Part shown: piece by piece, positions 33,699-43,600 of the stretch
Numbering within the stretch: position 1 is the stretch's first letter
How the letters are laid out: each line of letters starts with the position of its first letter
Source: Aliterella atlantica CENA595
GTDB lineage: Bacteria; Cyanobacteriota; Cyanobacteriia; Cyanobacteriales; Chroococcidiopsidaceae
Assembly (NCBI RefSeq): GCF_000952155.1
Contig: NZ_JYON01000033.1
Coordinates: 1-55,969 of the forward strand
DNA: 55,969 bases
Direction of reading: 5' to 3'
Program-made: the position numbers and the translations under genes
Notes under the pieces: generated by a model
What the model saw: the letters and a program-made list of their open reading frames with translations, nothing else
Told to the model about the DNA's origin: nothing
The model's database searches: none

Positions 33699-34321
33699 TA
33701 AACAGGTAGCAGTGCATCCATCTTCTTTAAGGTATATCTAGCTCTAGTCCTCAGAATTGTTAATTTATCAACTTGAGATAAAATAACGTCTAAAACAATA
33801 GTTTCTTGAGCAGATAATTGCCCTTCAGAATTTTGTATAAGCAGGCTGTTTAACTGTTCTTGTTGAGATGTAGATAATACACTTTCTGCTAAAGCTTCTA
33901 ATTCATCTCGACTCAAACCAATTAAGCATTCAGGATCTTTTTCTAGCGGATTTTTTAGTTGATAGTTAGTTTCCAAGTTTATTTTATTAATGAAATCTTT
34001 AAATAACAGAGCTAACTGTATGCCATCTATATTCAAAATTCTTTGGCTTTCATAAGAAAGATTATGACTCAATAAAGTTTCATCTGTTGCTTCAAGTGTT
34101 TTACCTGCTATATAGTTGTTTTGCAAGTAAATATACATCTCCTGATATAGTTGGTTTAGTCTGCGATTATTTTGAGCTATCGCATTTAAATCTTCTAAAA
34201 GGTCAGTAATATTTTCAGCAATTTTTTCTAACTGCTTTTGTTCTGCTTCTAAAAGTGGTGCTTCTAGTTGTTCTAGTGCAATCAAAAATGCTTTTAAAGT
34301 AATTTCATCTGCTTGTTTCAT
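33698..34321 (-). CDS. Helical protein co-transcribed with an HNH nuclease
   Basis: 207 residues, almost entirely alpha-helical with leucine/glutamate/glutamine-rich heptads (IALEQLEAPLLEAEQKQLEK; NNRRLNQLYQEMYIYLQNNY), suggesting coiled coils. I recognise no family. It begins ten bp from the end of the broken toxin-antitoxin remnant and its stop overlaps the HNH start, so it is the probable partner of that nuclease. No signal peptide. Confidence 0.75.
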   Translation of the reverse strand: MKQADEITLKAFLIALEQLEAPLLEAEQKQLEKIAENITDLLEDLNAIAQNNRRLNQLYQEMYIYLQNNYIAGKTLEATDETLLSHNLSYESQRILNIDGIQLALLFKDFINKINLETNYQLKNPLEKDPECLIGLSRDELEALAESVLSTSQQEQLNSLLIQNSEGQLSAQETIVLDVILSQVDKLTILRTRARYTLKKMDALLPV

Positions 34322-34330
34322 AATTGACTA

Positions 34331-34423
34331 CTATGGAATATGAAGGGCATTGACTACAATCGCAGGTCTTACTTTAGAACTGGATAAGTCAGAAAAAGGG
34401 TATCTTACGCAAGATGATGTCAT
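34331..34423 (-). pseudogene. Truncated MazF/PemK-type toxin remnant
   Basis: 30 codons reading YPFSDLSSSKVRPAIVVNA, the N-terminal signature of MazF/PemK-type mRNA-interferase toxins (PFSDLSxxKxRPAvV), then a stop. About three quarters of a normal toxin is missing. The start codon overlaps the antitoxin stop (ATGA), the normal arrangement of such modules, so this is a decayed toxin-antitoxin operon. Confidence 0.75.
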
Positions 34424-34624
34424 TTTTCAAGTAGCTGGGCATAAACATCATCCTCTGTGTTATTCCACACAGCGTAAGAGCGATACTTGACTTGTCTGAA
34501 CCCAAAATGCAGATTCATCTTCAGGTAAAAGAGTAACTAAAATCCTCGTGCTTTCAGGAATTTCAGTTTACTCTAATAGTTCAATTTTGCCTTGACGAAC
34601 GATCGCCCAAAGTGTCTTCAGCAT
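34420..34624 (-). pseudogene. Antitoxin pseudogene of a MazF-type module
   Basis: Begins MLKTLWAIVRQGKIELLE, then an in-frame TAA, then TEIPESTRILVTLLPEDESA and FWVQTSQVSL, then a one-base frameshift, then AVWNNTEDDVYAQLLEK. The order matches a common cyanobacterial antitoxin (WAIVxxGKIELLE to VWxNxEDDVYAxLL). One nonsense mutation and one frameshift make it inactive. The 205-bp length, not a multiple of 3, confirms the shift. Confidence 0.78.
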
Positions 34625-34669
34625 ACTAAAAAGTAATGAGCGTGAGGCTTTTAGACAATTATATATTTA

Positions 34670-34741
34670 TGGGTCGCCTGGGATTCGAACCCAGAACTAT
34701 TCGGTTAAAAGCCGAGTACTCTACCGTTGAGTTAGCGACCC
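34670..34741 (-). tRNA. tRNA-Lys (TTT)
   Basis: 72-nt cloverleaf on the minus strand. Acceptor GGGTCGC/GCGACCC with discriminator A, D arm CTCAACGGTAGAG, anticodon loop CTTTTAA (anticodon TTT), T arm GGGTTCGAATCCC. CCA not encoded. It follows the aldose epimerase gene on the same strand after a spacer of about 65 bp. Confidence 0.95.
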
Positions 34742-34807
34742 TTGAGTTATTGGCGTTTTTAAGACCGTTTTCAACTGTAACACGCCTGTCAATAAAACAC
34801 AATACTT

Positions 34808-35677
34808 TTATAAAAAAGTCACGTTCATGCTCACCCAAGTCTGCAAAGTTTCCCCTGGTGGCAGCATTACTAAGTCTTCACCTGTATTTAGCGCGTTGCG
34901 AGGAGCGCTCCAAGGCTCTAAACAGTAGAAGTCTTTACCTTTTAACGTCCAAAAGACTAATGTGCCGTAGTAAGCGTTATTCCACTCCATATTTAATTGC
35001 AATTGACGGCTAATATCGCTGACTGTGGCTGAATCTCCTGATAATTTCCTAAATGCAGCATCAATTTCATCGCTGTTGAGGTCAAAGCCATTAAAAGGGT
35101 GACTTGTCTTAGTTTTCTGGTCTTGAAACTCGCTACTAGGAATATGAAACTCTAAACTAGCCTTATCTTGGACGCAGAAGTAGGGATGCAAGCCTACAGA
35201 AAAAGGCATCGGCTCATTTGAGCGATTGGTAAAATTTTGATAAATCACTAAACTATTACCCCATAGCCGATAGCTAAAACTTAGCTGAAAGTCAAACGGG
35301 TAGACTGCTTTAGTCTCTTCGTTGCTATCTAAAATTAAGGTAATACTGGCACAATCGTCAGTTGCTTGTTCGGCAACTTGCCAAGGTAAATCGCGAGCAA
35401 AACCATGTTGCTTTAAGGTGTATTGCTGACCTTGGTAAGTGTAGGTGTTATCTGGTAAATTGCCGCAGATCGGGAACAATATAGGAATGCCGCCACGAAC
35501 GCTTAATTCGGGGTGGGAAAAGCGATCGCGATCTAAGTACAATATTTCTTGCCCTTGAATCCGCCACTGGGTAATAATTCCACCACGTTCGGGTACAACT
35601 TCCAACTCCGATTGCGCGTAAGAATCAGAGAGAGTATAGGTTTTGTACTGTTGTTGACTAGATGCGATCGCAAACAT
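34808..35677 (-). CDS. Aldose 1-epimerase family protein
   Basis: 289 residues of galactose-mutarotase fold. N-terminal part RGGIITQWRIQGQEILYLDR, then GGIPILFPICGNLPDNTY, a catalytic-type His in QHGFARDLPW, and a second in VGLHPYFCV. This is the glucose-6-phosphate 1-epimerase/YeaD-like branch, so a hexose-phosphate substrate is plausible. ATG start. pdhA lies 18 bp upstream on the same strand, so both are likely in one operon. Confidence 0.88.
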   Translation of the reverse strand: MFAIASSQQQYKTYTLSDSYAQSELEVVPERGGIITQWRIQGQEILYLDRDRFSHPELSVRGGIPILFPICGNLPDNTYTYQGQQYTLKQHGFARDLPWQVAEQATDDCASITLILDSNEETKAVYPFDFQLSFSYRLWGNSLVIYQNFTNRSNEPMPFSVGLHPYFCVQDKASLEFHIPSSEFQDQKTKTSHPFNGFDLNSDEIDAAFRKLSGDSATVSDISRQLQLNMEWNNAYYGTLVFWTLKGKDFYCLEPWSAPRNALNTGEDLVMLPPGETLQTWVSMNVTFL

Positions 35678-35694
35678 AAATAATTTCCTAAATC

Positions 35695-36732
35695 CTACTG
35701 GTCTTCAGCAAACACGAAGCGGTACAACTCATTAGCTGCTGGTTCTGGGCTTTCTTCAGCAAACTTTACAGCTTCGTCGATAAGTTGGCTAATTTTGCGC
35801 TCAATTTCCTTAAGTTCTGACTCGGTAGCTAAATTATGCTCTGTGAGATAATTTGCTAACTTCTTAATCGGATCGCGACTAAACCAAAACTCTTTTTCTT
35901 CCTTCGAGCGCAATTCGTCGGGATCGGCAAGTGAGTGTCCGCGAAAACGATAAGTCAAGGCTTCAATGACAGTCGGACCTTCGCCAGCCCGCGCCCGCTC
36001 TACAGCTTCTTTAGCCACTGCTCTTACTGCTAGTACATCCATCCCATCTACTTCTACCCCAGCCATACCGAAGGCATGAGCTTTTTTATAGATTTGAGGA
36101 TCGGAAGTTGCGCGATCGTGAGCCATACCGATCGCCCACTTATTATTCTCAACTACATATATAATTGGTAATTTCCATAAAGCTGCCATATTTAGGCATT
36201 CAAAAAACTGCCCGTTATTGGCTGCGCCATCGCCAAAAAAGCAAGCCGTTACTTGATCGGCATAGTTTTCATCTTTTAAAGCTTCGCGGCGATATTTAGT
36301 TTGAAAAGCAGCGCCCGTCGCTACCGGAATACCTTCGGCAACAAACGCATAACCGCCTAATAACTTATGTTCGTGAGAAAACATATGCATAGAACCGCCG
36401 CGTCCTTTGCTGCATCCTGTGGCTTTGCCAAACAACTCAGCCATTACTTCTTTGGCTGGTACTCCAGCACTCAAAGCATGGACGTGATCGCGGTAGGTAC
36501 TGCAAACATAGTCTTCTCCTGGACGCATTGCTTGAATTACGCCAGTCGAAACTGCTTCTTGACCGTTATACAAGTGGACAAAACCGAACATTTTGCCCCT
36601 GTAGTACATTTCGGCGCATTTATCTTCAAAATACCGCCCCAAAATCATGTCTTCGTAAAGCCTTAAGCCTACATCTGGGGTAATTTCGCTGGAAGTAGCA
36701 ACAAAAGTGGGTAATGCTCTCTCTTGAACCAT
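35695..36732 (-). CDS. pdhA: Pyruvate dehydrogenase E1 component, alpha subunit
   Basis: 345 residues of the heterotetrameric E1 alpha. Thiamine-diphosphate/Mg motif GDGAANNGQFFECLNMAALW ending in ENN; RGKMFGFVHLYNGQEAVSTG near the N-terminus; phosphorylation-loop-like RFRGHSLADPDELRSKEE. Works with PdhB, E2 and E3, which are not in the window, to make acetyl-CoA. ATG start, upstream of the epimerase gene. Confidence 0.96.
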   Translation of the reverse strand: MVQERALPTFVATSSEITPDVGLRLYEDMILGRYFEDKCAEMYYRGKMFGFVHLYNGQEAVSTGVIQAMRPGEDYVCSTYRDHVHALSAGVPAKEVMAELFGKATGCSKGRGGSMHMFSHEHKLLGGYAFVAEGIPVATGAAFQTKYRREALKDENYADQVTACFFGDGAANNGQFFECLNMAALWKLPIIYVVENNKWAIGMAHDRATSDPQIYKKAHAFGMAGVEVDGMDVLAVRAVAKEAVERARAGEGPTVIEALTYRFRGHSLADPDELRSKEEKEFWFSRDPIKKLANYLTEHNLATESELKEIERKISQLIDEAVKFAEESPEPAANELYRFVFAEDQ

Positions 36733-36921
36733 TGAGGTGTTTTGTCCTTGTAGTAATAGTCTTTATGGCTAATAATGTTAGGCAAACATTAATAATACTG
36801 TTACCAAACGCAATGTAAGTGTGAAGGTCACAAGTTATTATAGTGTCACGGTTTGACTGACCTGATAAACGCTTTTGATTGTAGGTCAATTTTGTTGTTC
36901 GCGGTACAGGGGAAGTAGGCT

Positions 36922-38940
36922 GTGCGGATTCCACTCGATTATTACCGAATTTTAGGGTTGCCGATCCAAGCAAGTGCAGACCAGTTGCAGCAAGCTTATC
37001 GCGATCGCTTGTTGCAGTTGCCTAGACGCGAGTATTCAGAAAAAGCGATCGCTGCCCGCAAACAAATTTTAGAAGTTGCTTATGCCGTTTTAGCCGATCC
37101 CAAGCAGCGCCAACGTTACGATAGCAACTATTTTTCCACGTACGGGGAGCCGGAATCTGACAGCGACACAATTGCCGTCGATACGCTTGCACCTAGTATT
37201 GAAATTTCTGACGATCAATTTATTGGCGCGTTGTCAATTTTACAAGAGTTAGGCGAGTACGAACTTGTATTAACTTTAAGCAATCCTTATCTGCACCAAG
37301 ATCCCGCATCAGCACAAAATACCGATCCCGATATTGTTTTAACAGTCGCTCTTGCTTGCTTAGAGTTAGGCAGAGAACAATGGCAGCAAGGTCAATACGA
37401 AAAGGCAGCTTATTCGTTAGAACAAGGACATAATTTACTGATCAATACGCAGTTGTTTGCTGGACTTAGCAGCGAAATTCAAGCAGATTTATATAAACTT
37501 CGCCCTTACAGAATCTTAGAACTACTATCGCAACCAGAACATAATCTAGTCGAACGTCGGCAAGGTTTGCGCTTGCTGCAAGAAATGCTAGAACAACGCG
37601 GCGGAATCGATGGTACTGGCGAAGATGGATCGGGTTTAGCTTTAGATGACTTTTTGCGGTTTATTCAACAGTTGCGGAGTTATTTAACTTCTAGAGAACA
37701 ACAAGACTTATTTGAAGCTGAAAGCCAACGCCCGTCGGCAGTAGCAAACTATTTGGCTGTATATGCGGCGATCGCGCGCGGATTCGCCGAAAGAATGCCT
37801 GTATTTATTCGCAAAGCTAAATTGCACCTGATGCGGCTAGGTAAACGTCAAGACGTGCATTTAGAACAAGCAGTATGTTCGTTGCTACTAGGGCAAACGG
37901 CAGAAGCAAGTAGAGCTTTAGAACTTTCCCAAGAATACGAAACTCTAGCATTTATTCAAGAAAATTCTCAAGGCGCTCCCGATTTACTGCCAGGATTATG
38001 CTTGTATAGCGAACGCTGGTTGCAAAATGAAGTATTCGTCCAATTTAGGGATTTAGCTGACGAGCAAGTTTCGCTCAAAGATTACTTCGCAAACGAGCAA
38101 GTTCAAGCTTATTTAGAAGCACTCCCGACAGAAGCAGAAGCAACAAATGAATGGGATGCTGTAGCAGTTGCATCGCCGACACACGCCCAAGCTAGCCAAG
38201 AAGATAGTCAAGGCTCGACTATTACCCGCACTTCTGGAGGAGCGATCGCTTTAGCAGATAGAAATGTAGCAAATAGTAGTACATTAGTTGCGATCGAGCC
38301 ATCCGCGCGTCCAAAAAAACGCCAGCGCCGTTTTAGAAGTGGTGGTGCAGGTACAAAACCAATGCGCCTCATTTTACTAGGGCTAGGTGGTTTATTAGGA
38401 GTCTTATTTTTAGGATTTTTGGCAACTAAAACTTACGGGTGGTTGCAACAAAGTCTAAATCCTGCTCCGCTCCTCGAAGGAGAACAACCAGTAGTACAGC
38501 TAAACGAGCCATTATTTACTGATGCAAGCTTGCAAGCACCATCAGCAGACGGTTTATTAACCAAAGAAAGCGCTCAAGATGTGATTCAAGAGTGGTTAGT
38601 TACCAAATCCCTCGCTTTTAGTTCGCGGCATCAAGCTGATGAGTTGAAACAAATTTTAGCAGAACCAGCATTGTCCCAATGGCAGCAAAGAGTAGAACGC
38701 GATCGCACAAGCAACCGCTACAGACAGTTTAAGCACGAATTGACAGTAAACTCAGTAGAAACTGATGCCACAAATAGCGATCGCGCCCAAGTGATAGCTA
38801 CAGTAAATGAAGTAGCTCAAGTTTATACTGGCGATCGGCTCGACGAAAATATGTCTTACGACGAAAAATTGCAAGTAAGATATAACTTAGTGCGGCAAAG
38901 CGATCGCTGGCAAATTCAAGATATGGCTGTACTAAAGTAG
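36922..38940 (+). CDS. zipN: Cell division protein ZipN/Ftn2 (ARC6 homologue)
   Basis: 672 residues. N-terminal J-like domain (IPLDYYRILGL to RQRYDSNYF, residues 3-70), a long helical middle, a single transmembrane helix (LILLGLGGLLGVLFLGFLAT, near 477-496), and a C-terminal IMS domain in the periplasm (LTKESAQDVIQEWLVTKSLA to the end). This is the order of Ftn2/ZipN in cyanobacteria and ARC6 in plastids, which tethers FtsZ to the membrane. The J domain lacks HPD. GTG start. Confidence 0.94.
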   Translation: MRIPLDYYRILGLPIQASADQLQQAYRDRLLQLPRREYSEKAIAARKQILEVAYAVLADPKQRQRYDSNYFSTYGEPESDSDTIAVDTLAPSIEISDDQFIGALSILQELGEYELVLTLSNPYLHQDPASAQNTDPDIVLTVALACLELGREQWQQGQYEKAAYSLEQGHNLLINTQLFAGLSSEIQADLYKLRPYRILELLSQPEHNLVERRQGLRLLQEMLEQRGGIDGTGEDGSGLALDDFLRFIQQLRSYLTSREQQDLFEAESQRPSAVANYLAVYAAIARGFAERMPVFIRKAKLHLMRLGKRQDVHLEQAVCSLLLGQTAEASRALELSQEYETLAFIQENSQGAPDLLPGLCLYSERWLQNEVFVQFRDLADEQVSLKDYFANEQVQAYLEALPTEAEATNEWDAVAVASPTHAQASQEDSQGSTITRTSGGAIALADRNVANSSTLVAIEPSARPKKRQRRFRSGGAGTKPMRLILLGLGGLLGVLFLGFLATKTYGWLQQSLNPAPLLEGEQPVVQLNEPLFTDASLQAPSADGLLTKESAQDVIQEWLVTKSLAFSSRHQADELKQILAEPALSQWQQRVERDRTSNRYRQFKHELTVNSVETDATNSDRAQVIATVNEVAQVYTGDRLDENMSYDEKLQVRYNLVRQSDRWQIQDMAVLK

Positions 38941-39055
38941 TTTTTGCTCTCACTATCTTTTTATATAGCTATCCATAGCTAAAAAATTAGTCCAATCGAC
39001 AACAAAGCCGCGTACAATTAATTGCACGTATTTTCTTAACGCAGGGGCAAAACAA

Positions 39056-39364
39056 ATGCCAGCAGCAGTGGGAACAATAGAAACATTAGGTTTTCCGGCG
39101 GTGCTAGCAGCAGCGGATGCAATGGTAAAAGCTGGCTCAGTAACGCTGGTTTATTATGGTTTGGCAGAAAGCGGACAATTTATTGTGAGCGTCCGAGGTA
39201 GAGTATCTGAAGTTAAAATTGCTGTGGCGGCTGGGATTGAGGCAGGAGAGGCGGCTTACGGCGGGCAAGTAATTACCCACTACATCATTCCTAACCCGAC
39301 TGAAAACGTAGAGGATGTTTTGCCAATTGAGTACACGGCAAAAGTAGAACGATTTAGAGAGTAA
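39056..39364 (+). CDS. ccmK3: Carboxysome shell protein CcmK3
   Basis: 102 residues, one BMC domain (VGTIETLGFPAVLAAADAMV). Sequence details such as VTLVYYGLAESGQFIVSVRG match CcmK3 and not the CcmK1/K2 or K4 types. It lies 71 bp before ccmK4, as in other beta-cyanobacteria, away from the main ccm operon. CcmK3 does not form homohexamers well; it combines with CcmK4 into mixed hexamers. Confidence 0.93.
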   Translation: MPAAVGTIETLGFPAVLAAADAMVKAGSVTLVYYGLAESGQFIVSVRGRVSEVKIAVAAGIEAGEAAYGGQVITHYIIPNPTENVEDVLPIEYTAKVERFRE

Positions 39365-39435
39365 GGCGCACTGACGAGTATCGGCTTACAATTATTTCTT
39401 GGCTTCAATTAATTCATTTTTTGGGAGAATTGCTA

Positions 39436-39777
39436 ATGTCGGCACAGGCAGTTGGTTCGATTGAGACAAAGGGTTTTCCGGCTGTACTTGCAGCGGCAGA
39501 CGCAATGGTAAAAGCAGGTAGAGTAACTTTAGTTGGCTATATCAGAGTTGGTAGCGCTCGGTTTACAGTCAACATCAGGGGAGATGTTTCTGAGGTCAAA
39601 ACTGCTATGGCGGCTGGAATTGATGCCGTAGAGAAGGTTTATGGCGGTACTCTAGAATCTTGGGTAATTATCCCTCGCCCCCATGAGAACGTAGAAACAG
39701 TATTGCCGATCGCCTATACAGATGAAGTTGAAGTTTATCGAGATGCTGTAGAACAGCCGATCGTTAGACATAGATAG
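39436..39777 (+). CDS. ccmK4: Carboxysome shell protein CcmK4
   Basis: 113 residues, one BMC domain with the CcmK4 signature VTLVGYIRVGSARFTVNIRG and WVIIPRPHENVETVLPI. The ATG at 39436 has GGGAG 9 nt upstream; the TTG at 39421 is rejected because the CcmK4 N-terminus normally begins near SAQAVGSIE. Partner of CcmK3. Confidence 0.95.
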   Translation: MSAQAVGSIETKGFPAVLAAADAMVKAGRVTLVGYIRVGSARFTVNIRGDVSEVKTAMAAGIDAVEKVYGGTLESWVIIPRPHENVETVLPIAYTDEVEVYRDAVEQPIVRHR

Positions 39778-39779
39778 AA

Positions 39780-39811
39780 CAGTGACCAGTGACCAGTGAC
39801 CAGTGACCAGT
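39780..39811. repeat. Heptanucleotide STRR (CAGTGAC x4.6)
   Basis: Perfect tandem array immediately after the ccmK4 stop codon. Same repeat, opposite orientation, as the array at 3424-3448 by gcvH. Confidence 0.9.
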
Positions 39812-39817
39812 TAAAGA

Positions 39818-39839
39818 GTTAACTGTTAGTACAGTTAAC
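39818..39839. terminator. Hairpin downstream of ccmK4
   Basis: Perfect 9-bp arms GTTAACTGT and ACAGTTAAC with loop TAGT. It follows the STRR array and could end the ccmK3-ccmK4 transcript, although no T-run follows on the plus strand. Confidence 0.45.
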
Positions 39840-39926
39840 TGTGGCTAGCCAGTATGTCTTAAATGGTTACTGCATAACTGCTTACTGTCTAAAACCTGGT
39901 CACTGTTTACCTAGTTGCTGATTCAA

Positions 39927-40661
39927 ATGTGTTCTGTTTCGATTATTATTCCGACTCTAAATGAGGCAAGCTGTTTGGGACGTACTTTACGTCAGTTGAG
40001 TATTCTTAATCCAGCACCTTGGGAAGTATTGGTAGTAGATGGCGGGAGTTCTGATGAAACGCTCGCCATCGCTCAATTGGCGGGAGTAAATGTAGTCGAT
40101 TGCCAACAATGCGGGCGATCGCCGCAAATGAATCAAGGGGCAAAAATTGCTACAGGGGAAATTTTGTGTTTTCTCCATGCCGATACTTATGTACCTGACG
40201 ATTTGGTCGCAGCAATTGAGACAACTTTGGCTGATAAAACTGTTGCTGGAGGTGGTTTTATCTCGCTGATGGCTGGTTCTCAAACTACGCGCTGGGGTGT
40301 ATCGCTGCATAATTACTTAAAAACTTACTATGCTCCTTTACTATTTCGCCCGCACTTATTTTTTAAGGGATTGCGTTTGTTGTTTGGCGATCAGGTAATG
40401 TTTTGTCGCCGCGCTGATTTTTGGGAGTGTGGTGGCTTTGATGATGTACCAATATTGGAAGAAGCAGATTTGTGTCTTAAATTAGTCCGGCGCGGAAAAA
40501 TTCGCCAGGTAAATAGAGTCGTGCAAAGTAGCGATCGCCGCGTAGCTCATTGGGGTGCGCTTAAAGCTACAGGTATATACCTCTATATCGGTTTTTTGTG
40601 GGGTCTGGGCGTATCGCCAAACTATCTCAAAAAGTTTTATGAGGATATTCGTTCAAATTGA
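39927..40661 (+). CDS. Family 2 glycosyltransferase, TIGR04283-like
   Basis: 244 residues, GT-A fold. N-terminal VSIIIPTLNEASCLGRTL, nucleotide-binding VLVVDGGSSDETL, and the metal-binding acidic motif in CFLHADTYVP. The RSPQMNQGAKIATG segment is characteristic of the TIGR04283 group, some members of which act in arsenosugar biosynthesis. A hydrophobic C-terminal segment (GIYLYIGFLWGLGVSP) suggests membrane contact. ATG at 39927 preferred to TTG 12 bp earlier. The last 25 bp overlap the convergent WD40 gene. Confidence 0.88.
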   Translation: MCSVSIIIPTLNEASCLGRTLRQLSILNPAPWEVLVVDGGSSDETLAIAQLAGVNVVDCQQCGRSPQMNQGAKIATGEILCFLHADTYVPDDLVAAIETTLADKTVAGGGFISLMAGSQTTRWGVSLHNYLKTYYAPLLFRPHLFFKGLRLLFGDQVMFCRRADFWECGGFDDVPILEEADLCLKLVRRGKIRQVNRVVQSSDRRVAHWGALKATGIYLYIGFLWGLGVSPNYLKKFYEDIRSN

Positions 40662-43600
40662 GTTTCAACGGCTCCTAAAGCTTTGAGCGTGGATATTTGA
40701 GCAGGTGTTAAGCCTTTAATTTGAGTAATATTCATGTTTTCATAAGGACGAGGCGATCGCATAGTTAGCAATTCGCCAGTTTCTAAATCCCAGCGCTTAA
40801 TTACTTCATCAAAGCTACTGCTAATAACCATACTTCCCTGGGGTGTCTGCCGAGAGGAAAGCGAATATATTAATCCTGTATGTCCTGTTAATGTTTGGAT
40901 GCATTGCCCAGTAGACAAATCCCAAACGCGGATAGTGCGATCGAAGCTACCACTTAGTAACTTATCCTTATCAGCATAAGCGATCGCCGTTACAGGTGCA
41001 GTATGTCCTTGTAATACTTGCACGCACTCTCCAGTGCTAACATCCCAGATGCGGATAGTGCGATCGAAACTGCAACTAGCTAACTGTTTGCCATCAAAGT
41101 TGAAAGCTACTGACCAAACACTATTAGTATGTGCTTTTAAAGTAAAAATACATTCTCCACTACTAACTTCCCAAACTTTGATACTTTGGTCAAAGCTACT
41201 ACTAGCAAGATACAAACCATCAGGACTAAAAGCAACCGCAGTTACAGAAGCAGTATGTTCTTGCCAAGTTTTGATACATTTACCAGTATTTAGATCCCAA
41301 AGCTTGACAGTTTGATCGTAGCTAGCACTAGCAAGAGTTAAACCATCAGGACTAAAGGCAACACACCAAACCCAACTAGAATGTCCTTGTAAAGTGCTAA
41401 GACACTGCCCAGTTTGATAATCCCATAACTTAATAGTGCGATCGGCACTGCCTGTAGCAAGAATTTCTGATTGGGGGGCAAAAGCAACAGACCACACTCG
41501 GTTAGTGTGTGCTTGAATAGTTTGCAGACATTCGCCCGTATTAGGATTCCATAGTCTGACACATTGATCTTCGTGTCCGCTAGCTAAGATGTGGCAACTT
41601 GGGCTGAGAGATACTGATAAAACCGAATTAGTATGTCCTTGAATAGTTTTATTGCACTGCCCTGTTTTAATATCCCAGATTTTCGTAGCATGGTCGTCAC
41701 CACCGCTAGCTAAGTATTGGCTGTCAGGACTAAAAGCAACACTCCAAACTCTATTGGTATGACCGATAAAAGTCTGCTTGCATTGTCTTGTTTGCACATC
41801 CCACAGTTTAATATTATGGTCGTAACTGCTACTAGCTAACCATTGACCGTCATTACTAAAACTCAAAGCAGTAATTACATTGCTGTGGGCTGGAATAACT
41901 TGCAAACATTGACTTGTTAACACATTCCACATTCTAATTGTCCAATCGTAGCCGCCACTAGCTAGAGTTTGTCCATCGGGGCTAAATGCAATAGTTTTCA
42001 CCCATTTGCTATGTCCTGTTAGAGTTTGGTAGCATTCACCTGTAGTTGTATCCCATAACTTAATTGTCAAATCCTCCGAACTACTTGCAATAGTTCCCCC
42101 ATCTGGACTAAATGCAACTGCCCATACGCGCTGAGTATGTTCTAGCAATAAACGCGGCGGAGAATTTAAATTAGTTAGATCCCAAAGCCGGATACTGGTG
42201 TCTTGAGAGCTAGTTGCCAAAGTTCGCCCATCAGGACTAAATGCAACAGCGTTTACAGAATAAGTATGTCCTGTTAGTGTTGTTAGGCAATTTCCAGTTG
42301 TGACATCCCAGAGTTTTACTAAATAATCATCGGCTACGCTTGCTAGCATTTTGCCATCAGGACTAAATACGACTTGCCAAGCCCAATGACTGTGTTCTTT
42401 GCAGCTTGCTAATTGTTTGCCATCTTCAACTTGCCATATTTGAATTTCGCCGCTAGTATCGCTAGTTGCTAGGATTTGACCGTTGGGACTAAAAGCAACG
42501 GTAGTAATACCACCAAAGGTTTCCGCAAAAACGCAGCGATCGATCGCTGCACCAGAGAAGTTAAGATCGTGCAAACTACACTCAGCTAAGTATGCTTGGC
42601 GGATAGTTAAGGCAGAAAAGTCGCATAAAGCTTTATCTTTACTACAAGCATTGCTTAAGTCTATTTGCAGTTGCCAGTACAAATTAAGTAAATTGCCTGC
42701 AACGTAACCATGTTGGTAGGTACTTTGATGTTGTAATTTCAGTAAAATTTGGTTGAGATGCGCTTGCAGCGTTTGCCTATTTTTAAATGTACTTAACAGC
42801 GCAGTGCAGACAGGTCGCAAAATTAGCAGAATTTGAGCTTGGCGGATGTAGTCTCTACTGGTAGCTTTAATCAAAGCATGGCTGTGAAGTAGGTGCAACT
42901 GTTGGCTGGAGATTTCAGTAGAAAACTGCTTGACTAAAAGTCCCGTTACGTACTCCATAACAGCAGGTTGTTGAGTGCAGCCAAAACTACTTGTTTCAAT
43001 AAGCGATCGCCCTTTGAGTGCTTCTATTGCTTGCAGTAGTTCCCTCTGCAATACTTTGGGGATAATATCTGCCTGCAATTGCTCTAGTCTTACCCATTCG
43101 CGGCTAATTGCTAGCCAGGACATTACTTGTTTTTCTAAGTGCGATAGGCGGCTAAATTGTTGTGAGAGTAAATCCCAAATATCGCCAAATACACTCGTAC
43201 CTTGGCTTAAGAAGGCTTGAATATCTCCCCCAAATAAGGATGAGATCGTTGATGCAGCAATTTTGAGTGCTAAGGGATTACCAGCATACAGGTTATTTAG
43301 CTGTTCGTATTCTAATTGGGAGCTAGCTATTTGTTTTGTTTGCAGGATACTTTGTCCTGCCGCTGGTTGCAATCCTGTTAGTCTATGCGATCGCACTGGT
43401 AAAGTTGCACCTTCTCTTGCGGCTAATCCTACGGGCTTTTCTCGGCTTGTGACAATTAAGCAACTTTGGTGACGTTCGTCAGCGATGCGTCTTAGTAGTT
43501 GTCCGTATCCTTCACAACCTGGGCGGTATTGTCCGAATTCGTCACTTTGCAAGATTGTTTCCGCATTGTCGAGTATTAGTAGACAGCGGGAAGAACGCAG

